64,000 nt of DNA, from contig OZ018330.1 in NCBI GenBank assembly GCA_963969495.1, positions 51,109,848 to 51,173,847 of the forward strand, read 5' to 3'. The translations under genes were made by a program, and so were the position numbers. The notes below the pieces were generated by a model. It made no database searches. It was not told the origin of the DNA and saw only the letters and a list, made by a program, of their open reading frames with translations. Each line of letters opens with the position of its first letter. Position 1 is the first letter of the stretch. Shown here one piece after another: positions 24,196-36,000 of the stretch. The DNA comes from Ceratothoa steindachneri (lineage: Eukaryota > Arthropoda > Malacostraca > Isopoda > Cymothoidae).

Positions 24196-25068
24196 GTTTT
24201 AAGGTTGAATATTTTAAAAGAGGCCACAAGAATAGTTCAAAATCAACGCTAGCCTCGGAGAAGAAATGCTGAAATATAGGAAGTTAAGCCTTTATATATA
24301 CACAAAGTAGTTGATAAAGATGAGCACAATTTCCAGGAGAGCTTAAAATAGTCTTTTAATTCCGGAATTCGCCAGAATTGTTAAGGGATAAAACTTAACA
24401 GAGCCATCGAAACCATCCCTAAATTAATCCTTTAAATATCTCCTGCTAAGATTTGCAGGTTCTGCTTTGAGTTAATACGCTAGGTTAGGAGCATTCATTA
24501 AAATGTGGTCTGAAGATAGTCGAAAAATAGTTAATAATCTAACTGATATTAAACTTTATGTAGCTTTGACGGTGGAATATGGCCTGAAGATTATCTACAA
24601 ATAGTCAATAATCCAGCTTCTGTTAAACTTTATGCGCATTTGTTTGTTGGAATATGGCATGTGGATTGTCTAAATATAGAGTCAATAATCCAGCTGATAC
24701 TAAACTTGATGCGAATTTCGAAATAGTTGCTATCATAAAATGGGCTACTCTGCCAAAATCATTCTGATAAAGAAATAGATCACCCCTTGTCAGGAATATT
24801 AAAAAAATATTGCGTACTTTTTCATAATGATTCCCAAGCAAGAAGCAACAAAACGGTTTTAAATATGTATATTATTATAACATAGATAACAGTTGAATGT
24901 TGTCAAACATTTTTCCATATGACTGCATGTACATATCTTCTTTTTGTTGACTTGTTTGCAAGTAATACTTCAAATAGTCGCAGAGAGGTAAAATAATTCT
25001 ACTAAATTATATATTAAACTTAAAGGGTGTTCATGAAAGAGAGATTGATTTCTTTTATCCGGATTTTT
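24196..25068. other. No gene seen; AT-rich, with a short degenerate repeat
   Basis: A phrase of about 65 bp with AATCCAGCTGATATTAAACTT-type wording recurs three times between about 24510 and 24715, spaced by roughly 80-90 bp and diverged. Nothing coding was recognised. Confidence 0.45.
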
Positions 25069-25574
25069 AAAAGGACTTATAGTGCCTACGAACCTAAGAA
25101 CACCATCCCTACCGTGAAGTTTGTGGGAGGTAGAATCATTGTATGGGGGTGATTCCCATCTAAGGGTACCGGCAATATCCACATCATAGATGAGACAATG
25201 AATTCGGCAACTACAACGACATTTTAGAAGAACATCTGTTCGTTCCTGTAGAGAAGCTTGGACTTGGAGAGGGATGGTGGATCTTTCAACAAGATAATGA
25301 TCCAAAGCCTACTACGAAAGCTACTCGCGAATGGTTTCGTAAAAACAATGTAAACGTTCTAGAGTAGCCTAGTCAGTCCCCAGATTTGAACCCAATAGAG
25401 AACTTGTGGCGAACATTGAAGAGCAAGATTCATTTGAGGGGTCCAAGGAAGATCAAAGAATTGGAGGTAATTTGCAAAGAAGAATGGGCCGAAATACCAA
25501 ATGAATGTTGCAGCGCTCTAGTGAAAAACTACATGAAACGATTGATGGCGGTGAAAGCCACAAAGGTTATGTAG
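25069..25574 (+). pseudogene. Tc1-like transposase, C-terminal catalytic part
   Basis: Encodes the second half of a Tc1 DDE transposase: TYSAYEPKNTIPTVK, GGRIIVWG, KGTGNIHIIDE, then after a frameshift near 25200 YNDILEEHLF, WWIFQQDNDPKPT (second catalytic Asp), [20 protein letters not shown] (Glu) and [20 protein letters not shown], ending at TAG. Spacing between the Asp in QQD and the Glu in PIEN is 34 residues, the DD34E signature of Tc1. Lesions: TGA after IIVWG (25150-25152 region), one frameshift, and TAG before PSQSPD (25366-25368 region). The N-terminal DNA-binding domain and first Asp are absent. Confidence 0.88.
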
Positions 25575-26520
25575 CTAAGTATTAATCACCAAATATCGAT
25601 TTGTACAAATACTTTTTTCACCCCCGTTTTCATTAATTTCAATTTTACTGAATATCTAGATTTTTATTCTTGTACTAAGTTTATAATACAGCCATTATTT
25701 TCATTTAAAATTTAATCTAATTATATTTCTCGTAGTTTCTTGTTTAAATTGTTCCCAGTGACCAAATTCATAAGTGAAAATTAAACAGGAAATTTATTCT
25801 GTTTCAGGCTTTTTTGTGTAAATTTCATGGAGTTTGATGGTTCAGAAGTCTATTAAAATTGAAATGTGAAGGTGTACGAATGCTTATTTCTTCCCACTGT
25901 ATGATGCAACAACGGCATTCACAAAGTAAACCATTGTTTTACAAACCTCCGAGAATAGGGTTAAGTAAACAAGGAGGGTAAAAGGGTAAACAATTCGGGT
26001 ATACATAGAGACATCTGGCAACCCTTTAACATCAAACACCCAAATGGATGGAATGGCAGAAGGCCAAGGTTTTGTAAATATGGGGATTTATTATAGAAAA
26101 AAAGTCTTAATATTTTAAGGGTTTTTTAGGGGCGAGGGGGTGCCTGAAGATAGGAAATTCCAAATCTCTCCTGCATATGAGGGACCCCAATTTTCCTTAT
26201 GAGGATAAACCAATGAGAAAGACAATACACAACCTAACATATCCCCCCCCCTCCCAATATAGGGGTTGCTTATCGTCAGGCGATTTTTTAAAATTAATTT
26301 TCAGCAGTAAAAAGAGGCAGAACTTAGGGCAAGGGTTCTTAATCAGAGGGGAATCCCCTCCCAACTAGGAAAATTGGGCTCACAAATTGGCAGATTCAAA
26401 CTTTGAGGAATATTGATCTTTGTACAAATACAATTCTACAAAATGTAGATAATCTACAGAATATCACACTTTATTGAATGTTATATGTGGGGCAGGAAGA
26501 CTACTCATACCATCTCCGTG
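25575..26520. other. No gene seen
   Basis: AT-rich. The first 130 bp may include the 3' flank of the Tc1 element, but I could not find a matching inverted end. A poly-C run is at 26243-26251. Confidence 0.45.
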
Positions 26521-26823
26521 TGCGTGTCGTAAATTTTGTATATATTTTATTTATTTTGAGAGCCCGTCTGGCGACTGCCTCCTAGGGCAAAAGTCGCCCT
26601 ACTCTAGCTAAAGCTTAGTAGTAGGCTAAATTAAAAAACATAATATGTAAATAACAAATATAAAAAGAAAGGCTAAGCACAGGCTAAAAAAAAACCCAAA
26701 CCAACAGATAAAAAAAAAGAAAGCAAAAAAGGCGACAAGAAGGAAGCGCGTTCCGGCGTCGGGGGTAGGCCCGACTCCCCCCCCTGGCGCAGAAACAAGC
26801 ACCCTACAAAAACAAACAAACAG

Positions 26824-26982
26824 TCAAATAAAGTGGAGGAGGCCAGTCTCCTCCAAAAAGTCGTATAGTCCGCAAGTCTGTGTGCACGAACTAGTCCCGA
26901 GTACAAAGGACAAGCGGTGGCGACCCCGCTCGTCCCGGTACCAGGACAGGTAACGTGGGCGAAGATCTACCAGACTGGGACA
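26824..26982 (-). pseudogene. C-terminal end of an I-clade-type LINE ORF2
   Basis: A single minus-strand frame reads CPSLVDLRPRYL, YRDERGRHRLSFVLG, then LYDFLEETGLLHFI and a stop at 26824-26826. This resembles the tail after the RNase H domain in I-group LINEs (CP..DLR.R, then LS..LG, and a final DFL..TG.). No RNase H or RT precedes it here. The sequence downstream to about 26540 is probably its 3' UTR. It may be the missing 3' end type of the LINE at 29.3-31.8 kb, which is truncated before this part. Confidence 0.5.
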
Positions 26983-28622
26983 TTTTTTTTTCATTAGACA
27001 AGCGAGATACAGATAGGCAGTCGTAGCATGAGCAAACTAGGTATAATGGCACCTAAAATTAGATCTCAGACAGACTGAAAATGTTTAGGAATACAATTAA
27101 ACTATTTCGAGGCTAATAATAAAATAAAGGAAATTATTGGAAGAGAAATAGAAGATAGCAAGATTATGAACTAATCGGTGATGGGGAAGATTAACAACCG
27201 GAAACGCATACATGAAAGCTTCAGATAATTCTAAAAGAGAAACTATCTCAGAAATAGCTAGAGGTAGCAGCAATTTTAAAATAGATTGGCATGTGAAGTA
27301 ATTGCGTCAAATTTGCATCATAAATCCCTCCCACCCCGACCATTTTAGCTACAGAGTGCTTTATCATTTCTTTCAACTTTGTTATATCCATTTATAATCC
27401 TCGACTGAGCCATCTTCCTTTCTTCATTGTCTTCGAAACGCCGATTCACCCACGTCTTGTCTGAACATCAAATGCTTCGCATTAAAATGTCTAAAACACC
27501 GATATTAAAAGAGCATTTTCTCCAGTTACCAAAGGTTCTGTAAGTAGTCAACCGAAGTTAAAGATAGGGGTGGCATTTTAGGGAATTGGAAGATTGAAGA
27601 TGCTCCGAGTAGGGTTCGCGAGGGAAAGCGGCATACTGCCGTTGTCTGGCAGAAATATGTCCATTGAGAAATTTAGGCCTATTGCCAAGAGTCGTCTATA
27701 TTTAGTGTGTCGCTATAAGGAAAACCTTTCGAAATGTATCTATAATTATCCAACGGAGACTGCCATTATACGGAAGATAAAATAAGAACACGTTTGGTTT
27801 GGTGTCATTAATTAGGACATAAGGAAAAGCAAAAAAAAAATACAACAAAAACGGTAACTTAACAGGCTACTATAATAAGCATCTGTTAACTTTTTAGTTG
27901 GAATTCAGCCAGTGCCGTTCCGCCCATGTTCTTCAATTGATTAATGGATCCGGAATTAAAATCTGCTAATTATAAAGGAAAATAAAACTGGGATCACTTA
28001 AAAATCCCTCCCTCTCATGCCATTATTTGAACATCCTCTCCACAAAGTTTTTTGGCAATTGATCATCCGCCCCAAAAACTTTGGGTTAAGTTATGTACCC
28101 TAAGACTTTTGATAAGCCTATCCTAGTTCTCCTTGTGTGTGTTTTTCAAGCGTTTGGATTTTTTGTTTTTGCATTTCCAAGCAAACAAATCTGGACTTTT
28201 CTTATTTGGACAAATTCATTTTATCATATTAACCGTCACATTTAGCTTTTTCCTTTAAAAGCTTAATTTATTGTTAGTAGCGAATTGTTGGGAGTGAATC
28301 TTCCCAAAACAGAGGAATAACGACAGTCTAGAACGTGTCAGCCATCGGTTATGATAGTACACTTGTTAAACGAAACCTACTGTACCATCTAAAAAGATCA
28401 GAACGCTTTAATTTCTATCACAATATTTTACATAACATTTGTCAGAAAAAATCCAATGTTTCTATCTAAACTTGATGTAGGATAACAACAGGTATAAACT
28501 ACGTACGTGTAAAGGTTATGCAAATTTAGATGGATAAAACGCATTATCAGCAGATAAGCAATTTATTAGTAAAATTGAAGTATCTAAAATGATCGAACAA
28601 GGGTTTATGATAAAGAAAAAAA
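26983..28622. other. No gene seen; AT-rich
   Basis: No coding similarity, tandem repeat or element end was recognised on either strand. Confidence 0.5.
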
Positions 28623-28726
28623 GGCAGCGTTTGCATAGAAAACTTCAGTTCAATATAATGTACGTTAGGTCATTGGCAGCGTTTGCATAGAAAACTTCAG
28701 TTCAATATAATGTACGTTAGGCCATT
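28623..28726. repeat. 52-bp tandem duplication
   Basis: 28623-28674 and 28675-28726 are identical except one base (GTCATT against GCCATT). It sits directly upstream of the Tc1-like remnant and may include its subterminal sequence. Confidence 0.95.
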
Positions 28727-28729
28727 GTA

Positions 28730-29290
28730 TTGACAGATGTCGTCCAGGAAACAAGCATAAATCTGTCAAGTCTCTCTGTCCGCGAGCTGATGGCAAAGCT
28801 GCGCTACCAAGATAGTCTTTCAATTGGAAATATTGCAGGCAATGTACAGCGCTACAAATGTGTAGTCCATAATATTTTATCAACCTATGACAAAACGGGT
28901 TTATGTAAGGCTGGTAAATCAACCGGTAGGCTACGGAAGACTTGAGAGAGAAAACCGAGCCATTAACCAAATTGCTAAAAAAGGACCCGTTTCAGGAAAG
29001 CTTAGCGAGATTTTGGCAATCAATTACTCCAGCGAGAATGTAACATCGGCTGGAGGAAGATAATCTTCACGGGCGCACAACTACGGCCAAGCCATTGATC
29101 GGTCCAAAGAACTAGAAGGCTCTTTCTTCTTACATTCGCTACTGATCACAATACATAGACGGATGGCCGTTAGAGTCTAGTACACTTCAGTCACGAATCT
29201 AAGATCAATTTGTTCGGATCCGATGGTAGGAGGTTGGTTCGTCGGAGAGCGTGCAAAAGATTCTGTCAATTACACCCCCAAAAGAATGAA
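28730..29290 (+). pseudogene. Tc1-like transposase, N-terminal and first catalytic part, remnant
   Basis: Begins with a degenerate helix-turn-helix region (LSIGNIAGNVQRYKCVVHNI, KTGLCKAGKSTGRLRKT), then across several frameshifts ERENRAINQIAKKGPVS, LHGRTTTAKPLI, YIDGWPLE and finally HFSHESKINLFGSDGRRLVR. In Tc1 proteins the last motif is FSDES; here the first catalytic Asp is His. At least three frame changes. It stops at about 29290, where the minus-strand I-clade LINE starts, so the LINE or a deletion removed the second half. It is a different copy from the one at 25.1 kb. Confidence 0.75.
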
Positions 29291-29299
29291 GATTGGCAG

Positions 29300-31770
29300 A
29301 GGAAGTGTCATGCAACCATCTCTATGTGATGGATGCAGCGCTTGATAGAGCTCCGCTGATACGAAGCGGCAACGGAGAGGAAGCCAATACACTCTTCGGA
29401 CTTGGAGCCATCCATATACACTGACACTGATTTAGCGTGACAGGAAGTGTGCTCCAAAATAGTCGAACGCGATAATCCCGGGGCTGTGGATGTTTTGGAT
29501 ACAGAAGCGTGTCGACAAATAGTCAAAGGTGAAACCCTCCATGATGGCGTCCTGGGTAGAACCAGAGGTACCACCGTCCCGAGGGCTACACCGAGCTGTG
29601 GAAAGAAATTTCTAGCCTTAAACCCAAAGGAGTTATGGTATGACTGGTGTCTCTTGGTGGCATAGCTACAGTTGAAGTCGGCCACGGAAGCTATAATAGT
29701 TGACGATTGAGGGAGAGGTCGGGTCCACGAGAACAAGCGCAAACTGCATTGTGCACAGTAAAGAGTGAATGGCATCTCCCTGACATCGGCAAGTAGGCTC
29801 TCAATAGAAATGCGGAAGGCACCAGTAACCAGGAGTAGACCAGTGTGGTGACTCGTGTCCATCTTTCGCAATATACGCTAGACATCATATACGGAAAACT
29901 CGCATCCGTAGTCGAGCTTCGAACGAACAAAGGATCGGTAGAAAAGTAAGGCAGTAGCCCTAACAGCACCCGAAGTGCTGAACCTCACGGAACGAAGAAT
30001 GTCCATGGCGCGGATACGAGAGCCCTTAAGGCTGCAACTATACGCCTCCAGGTGAGGCGTCGGTCGAAAATAAGACAAAGGAAACAGTACTAATCCACCC
30101 CTTCCTGGCGAACCCCGTTTAGGATAAAGTCCGGGTCGAGATGGAGCCCTGGATGGTGGCAGAAGTGCACTACCTTACTTTGGCCAAGGAAAACTGAAAC
30201 CTGTGCGCTTAGGCATAGTGAGAGCTGCCTTTCAATACCTGTTGGACTCGACACTCCAGTATTGGCATTTGGGTCGCACCAAAAGAGATCAAAAGTTCAT
30301 ACAAGTAGAGCATAGCGGAAAAATCTTCCGGTAGCACAGAGGTGATGCTTAGAGCAAATAGTGCGACACAAAGGACGCTTGCCTGCAGGGACGCCCTCTT
30401 CCTTCCTGCTCCATTGGATAGGAGACGGCTCCCTCGACCCATACGCGGATTCGATGGTGTCGCAGAAACTCAGAAATAAATATTGGGAGGTGTCCCCTCA
30501 CCCTCATCATGTGGACTCTCAATTATAGCGTATCACGACGTGGATAGCATGCTGGCATAGCAGCATCCCGGCTAGAGAATGTCGAGAACGGACGCGTGGT
30601 TCTAGATTGCGGTCACATTCTCCTGGAGAAAGGGAGGGGGATCATGCGAGAACTTGCCCCCCAATCCTTCTAACTCACTTCCACAACTCTGCAAGAGGGG
30701 GTCTTCCCGTTAAGTTAAGACACTTATGCCAGCTAGGAAGAGCGGTGGAAGTGCTTCGAAACATACCGAAACGTAACCCTAGTTCGACGAAATTCACCGA
30801 CAGCGAAATTGTTCTGGTGGCGCTTATAGCGCATGTAGGTATACAGCTTCTGTTTGAGGGCGGTCTCACACTCGTCTCACCACCAGGGAAGCGGTCGGCG
30901 TGCAAAACGGCCAGACATGCTAGGAATAGTAGTTAGGCCCAAGGCGATGAGGTTGCAAGAAAAGAAGTCGACGCCCTCATTCACCGACCTAAACTCTTCG
31001 ACTGGAAGAGAAAATCAGTCATATCTTAAAATACAGACCACCGCTCCCACCCACTCCAAGCTCCGAGATATAGTTTCTCAGGTGGCGGCGGCCCAGAAAA
31101 GGAGATTTGAATCGGGTTGTGTATCCGGAGAGCAGAGGGATTGAAGCGTAACCTAATCCGCATTCAAGAAATCTCCAACTCTTCGATCAGTTCAAGGACA
31201 GGACACTTGGATTGATAGTGTAAGTCCACCAAAATGTGGTACCTATGGTCAAATCTCCGAGGATGAGAAGGGTCCTTGTTAATCGTGCCACGCGACGGTG
31301 CAAGTCTCCCGCATCGAACTCAGCTGGCGGTTAAATGTAGGTAGATATAAGAGTATACCTTCAATCCAGGTGCAGTTGCACTGCCCCATGGTGGCGGGGT
31401 CGCAAAATCCTTATATTCTAGGAGTCCTGGCAGGGGGCACGCGCGAAGCATGGTCTCCTGTAGACAAAGCTAACGGGAGTAGATTATCCTCCCAGCTCCC
31501 CCCAGTTAGCCTGGAGTCCACGGCAAATCCATTGAAGGAATATGTCCTCCAGGCCTAGTTCGGTGGAGATGCGGGTCCCATCCTCTAGGTGAAGACCTTG
31601 GCAGGAATACAGTAGACTTTTTGGAGGAAGAACTCCGGGAGTTGCTGTCCGTCCGGGGACAATCCTCGAAAACGGTCTCACGACCACCTTGGAGGGGAGC
31701 TGCTCTGAGTCTAACAAGAACAGCTAGGGCGCCCACCCGCTTCGCCTTACGAAAAAAGGTCACGCTCCAA
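29300..31770 (-). mobile_element. I-clade LINE ORF2 (endonuclease, RT, RNase H start), heavily degraded
   Basis: Reading 31770 to 29300 on the minus strand: endonuclease C-part (YTLISTYI..PPAEFDAGDLHRRVARL then TLLILGD, about 31370-31220), RT palm (SVLCVALFALSITSVLPEDF and AMLYLYELLISFG, about 30390-30290, where the catalytic YxDD is replaced by YLYE), thumb (AMDILRSVRFST, ALLFYRSFVRSKLDYGCE, 30000-29900), then LVTGAFRISIESLLADVREM and the first RNase H strand VYMDGSKSEECIGF (about 29425). An RNase H after RT is diagnostic for I-group LINEs. Many frameshifts and stops; truncated within RNase H at the Tc1 junction. Confidence 0.78.
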
Positions 31771-32725
31771 AAGCGGTTGAATGAAAATCACTTTACCAGT
31801 GGAGACCAGTCAGACGCGTCCTGACCTCCCTTTCCTACCACATCACAAAGGTTGGGCGAAGTTTTGTTCGATGTGGATATAATCTCTCATTGCCCTTATT
31901 TAAGACATTAACTGCCCTTGCCCTTGGCACCCTAATTTGACCCTCCACAAGTCATCGGCCTAGCGGGGCCTTTTACCGGCTCCTGTTCCGTATCTAAATG
32001 TTTCCATTTAGATACAAATGTTTTCCATTTAGATTTTAAGCTTTTTATAGAGCAATAGAATTTTTTTTCGCTGTCGTCGGATCACTTTGGGACACTAATT
32101 TTTCTAGTAAATCGCTATGTGCCGATAACTCGTTTTATTCATCCGAATTTTCATAACCTTTACCCATAGTTTATACCTATAGGTTATCTTATACCAATTA
32201 TGGAAACCTTCGATTTGTTCTGCCAAAAGTTACGGAAGATGCTGTAATACAAATACGGGCATTCTGATCTTTATGGACGGTAATGTAAAAGTTAAACTTT
32301 GTTTCGTAGCACCATCCGGTGGCCTGAATTTTGACTAAACTAGACATTTTAAAATCCACCCACCCTTAGTTGTACGGGTATTTTCTTTATTGCTTATCAC
32401 TAAGCAGAAACCAACGAGAGCATCTTTGGGTAAGGGGGGAGGGTAAAACGAAGTAAGTGGCGAAAAATGATCGAGGGTAACAGGGACTTCTCTAGCTGTA
32501 GCTGACATCTGGACGTATGCCCCGCCAGCAGTTTGCCCTTCTGACCCTAATGCCCGCAGAGGGCCCTGTTATATGTCTTCCACACATCTTAACTTCCTCT
32601 TGCTTCGACCCCTTTCTTTACATCTCTCCTTAGCAACGATCTGCGGGGGATGATGCCATCGTTGGTGTTCCGCCTTTTAAGGCGCTGGAAAAACAAACAC
32701 ACTTTATAAGAAGCGATGATCAATT
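31771..32725. other. No gene seen; contains half of a dispersed repeat
   Basis: A block at about 32562-32606 (GGGCCCTGTTATATGTCTTC, then CACACATCTTAACTTCCTC) recurs at about 35087-35131. A short direct repeat with TTTCCATTTAGAT lies at 31999-32036. Nothing coding. Confidence 0.45.
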
Positions 32726-32822
32726 TATTATAATAATGATAGTGATGATAATGATAATAATGATAGTGATAATAATAATGATAGTGGTGATAATAATAAT
32801 GATAGTGATGGTAATGATAATA
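32726..32822. repeat. Interrupted trinucleotide repeat (GAT/AAT)n
   Basis: Repeats of ATAATGATAGTGATGATAAT type. His-Tyr and Ile-Thr rich open frames across it are artefacts. Confidence 0.93.
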
Positions 32823-32825
32823 AAC

Positions 32826-35080
32826 AACCACTTTACTCTAGCGGGGCCGGCGGGCATCAACGCCCCCCAGTGATGAAGAAGGTTCATCTGTGGGCACCTC
32901 AACCACGCCCCATCACAAACCTCCTTCCCCCATGCGTAAGTGTCACCCCCACCCCCTAACTCGAGTCTTTTCTCACCCATACAACCAACCTTCGACGATG
33001 TTTGCCAACCCTTCACCCCCCCGCCCTCGTCTATTCTATTTCGATCCAATCTTCCTACCCACACACACACATCCCCTCACACCACACCAGTCACGAGTTT
33101 ATTCCTGGCGTCGCGGACAATTGCCACCCATCCCTAGTTAAGGAAATGCACATAAAGATCAGAATGATAGTCGGTGGAGACCCAAACGCACTAGGGTCTG
33201 GCCCTCGTTGGTTGGAGGGGAGGAGTTATTCCGAGCGAGGTAGTTTTCTTTGACACCAAGCATCGTAATGCCGTGAAGACGGGAAAGGAAATGATAGCAG
33301 TGCTCCCAATGGTTATTTGCTTATGATGTATAAGACCTACCTACCCCCGCGAGGGGATAGGCGCACATTCCCTCATATACGCTGAAATTTTATGTCCGCA
33401 CTGGCTGGGATTGAACCCGTCACCTCGACGCCAGAAATACAACAACGTACAACGAGAGCGCCTCGTTCACACCCAGGCATCCCTCAAGTTAGTAATTTGC
33501 ACTGCCCCCTCCCCTCGAGATCAAGGGTTCTCAAGGGGACTGGGCCCTCGGGGAAGAGAGGGGGCCTGGGTTTTTTTTATACCAACCAACGATGTTGGAA
33601 TCCTATGTGACCCCAGTGGGGTGAAGAGTATGTGGGCACGAGTTCGTCCTTAGGGGGAGAGGGGTAGTACTCCAGCGGCAGGGTCCCGAACGGGAGACAG
33701 AAGGTATGTTGCGCTGTGAAGATGGTAAAGTGATAGCGGTGCTGTGATTGTGCGCATGATGGTACATGTGGAGCTACTTAAGACCCTGCGAGGATGTGCA
33801 TCAGCATATTCGCCCAATGGGCAACCAACTCGTGATGCCGTTGAAGGTTTCGTCTGTGCGCCTGCTGTAGTTGAGCCACTGCAAGCGAGAGCTCCAGCAG
33901 ATTGGCCATCCCGCCCATTCCTTTGCATGGACCCCCCCCCCCCCCTACAACTAGAGAATGAAACCAACATAAATGTCAACATGACCAGGAGGTGGTCTCT
34001 GGTCTACTGGTCTGGGATCAGCGACCTGGCTCCCGAGAAAGTTACTAATCGGGAGTCAAATAAACGGGGAATTGTGGTATGACCAGGTGTACGCGGTTAT
34101 ACGCACACTGGCCTACTGGCCGACCGAAATTAAGGCTCCACCTGGGGATGGCCTTAAGAGTGCTTTAAATACAAAGTTGCTAAGCCAAGGAATATTCAAA
34201 CACGGCTACAAAAATATACTTTAATAGGACTAAAGATTACATATACATATAGGGTAAGTTAAATGGCAATGCAATTAAATGTTGACAGTTCACGGCTAAG
34301 ATGATTGACACTATCAATTAAGTTTGAACCAAGGGATAATTAATTAAAAATGATCTTACAATTATGCAAGTTCTAGGACAAAGGGGGTCCTTGAGGTTCG
34401 ACGCGGTAAAGGTGGAAGGAGCGTGACGAAGCGGGGATTAAATCCCTTTTACCTTGATGTGTGGCGAGTAGGATTAGGTAGGTAAGTTCGACCTTGAACT
34501 TGTGCGCGTCTTACGGGACGCTCAGTCCAACTTCGGGAAATTGAAGATGGGGGCCTCTTATACTTAAGAGGCAAACGGAGGATGCTTCGGGGATGGCTTC
34601 TCCGATCCTTAAAATCCGAAGACGTGGTGGGAAGGGTTGAAGCGCGCCTAAAATTATCTCCACGAACAACAATGAGTGACGACTAGCTCTTCGACAATCT
34701 CTCAATTCTTCTCTGGACGAGAATGTAGTCGATTCCCTCTCGACTAACGAAGACGTTAACGGCTAACGTACTGGACGGTGGCTTCAGACATAATCTGCCT
34801 GTGAACTCCGAAGTTTCAAATATATACTTCGAAATTATCTAGACGGGGAGATTCATCGCCAACAGACTTCCTTTATTACCTTGGGTCGCGATAAGGGTCC
34901 ATAGCGAGAAGTCGCGATGCCCCCTTAATGGTCTTTCTATTGTTCTAATTTTCGCAGTATATAGGGCAGACGAATTTAGATCCGTCAACGGCAAACTAGG
35001 TAAGTCAGTGCGTGTGTGTGGGGGGGGCTTCCTTTTCAATCTCCTTATTCTTCCACACGGGGGCATGGCCCAATGGGCCT
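32826..35080. other. No gene seen; repeat-derived in part
   Basis: Two related blocks at about 33282-33370 and 33717-33810 share GTGAAGA, TGATAGC and TAAGACC...GCGAGG landmarks in the same order. A poly-C run at 33931-33945. No coding similarity on either strand. Confidence 0.4.
33384..33470 (-). repeat. Possible tRNA-derived SINE head
   Basis: On the minus strand GACGGGTTCAATCCCAGCC fits a pol III box B (GGTTCRANYCC), and about 45-50 bases upstream GAACGAGGCGCTC could be a weak box A end. Not foldable to a full tRNA cloverleaf by eye. The neighbouring duplicated block supports a repeat, but no poly-A or A-rich tail was confirmed. Confidence 0.25.
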
Positions 35081-35850
35081 GGAGGGCCCTGCTCTATATA
35101 TCTTCCACACATCTTAACTTCCTCTTGCTTAGTCCCCACTCAGGGGGCTCCGTGCTTTGGGTGGGGCCCTGTGAAAGACGAGGGACAGCCACCGCCGGTC
35201 CAAAAGGCGAGTCGCCCTTTTTAAAAGGGAAACCCCTTTAGATATAATATAGGGGAGGCCCCCTCACTGGTAGGAGGACCTTGAAGGGGGGGCATGCAAA
35301 ATTGCAGGGCGGGTGGGGCTATCTGAAAGGCCCCCCACCCTCGCCCTGGAGGTGGCTCTCAGGAAACAACTGATAAGGAGGAAGCCTCCTGTGATAGAAC
35401 TGTCTTGAGGCCGCTTAAATTCAGCCGCTATCACATGCTACCCACGTGCGTCTGCGAGAGGAAGCAGAGCGCGTTATCGCCCACCTTAGCCAATATTTAA
35501 TCAAGGAGGTTCATTCCCCCGTCTCGCCTCCATACGTCGATCTAGCCAGATTCAGTTAGGCTTATGGGCAGATAAGGTATTTTCCCAGGCGCGACCGGGG
35601 CATTCCCCCGAAGTCCCCCACTCAATTATCCCCTACGCCATGGAGACGGCTCCGGGTACTTATACATAGCTTTCCCCGATTGAAGCAGATCAGATCCAGA
35701 TTATCTTCGCGAGGCATCACGCCGATCCGGTCTCCCTTGTGCACCATATGAACTCTCTACCTCGAGAAATCCCTTATTGTCCAGAAGAGCGCAATATCCC
35801 TTGAGTGCCAAGGTTCGTACCTTCCAGACGCCAAGTCAACAAGGCCCCCA
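35081..35850. other. GC-rich repeat block, no gene assigned
   Basis: Begins with the dispersed 45-bp repeat shared with 32562-32606. Composition and phrases (GGGACAGCCACCGCCGGT, CAGGGGGGCTCC type) recall the LINE ORF1 blocks at 14.2 and 20.9 kb and the blocks at 36.7, 37.0 and 39.3 kb, but the match is too weak to call a family. Confidence 0.35.
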
Positions 35851-36000
35851 TGTTGTTCAGAAAGAGAACGTTAGAACAGCCATTGTTCTTTGAGCCCGTT
35901 GACAATAGACGGTTCTCACCTCCCTTGTTGTTCAGAAAGAGAACGTTAGAACAGCCATTGTTCTTCAAGCCCGTTCGTCAAGAAACGGTTCTCATTCCCA
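35851..36000. repeat. 75-bp tandem duplication
   Basis: Units 35851-35925 and 35926-36000 share a nearly identical first 48 bases (TGTTGTTCAGAAAGAGAACG onward), then diverge around CCCGTT. Within it GAGAACG and CGTTCTC words recur as short inverted motifs. Confidence 0.9.

Noticed and set aside
24970..25305. Minus-strand 111-codon frame opposite the Tc1 remnant
   Set aside because: The plus strand carries the conserved Tc1 motifs; this is the shadow.
32589..33070. His-Tyr-rich and Ile-Thr-rich small proteins
   Set aside because: Translations of the GAT/AAT repeat.
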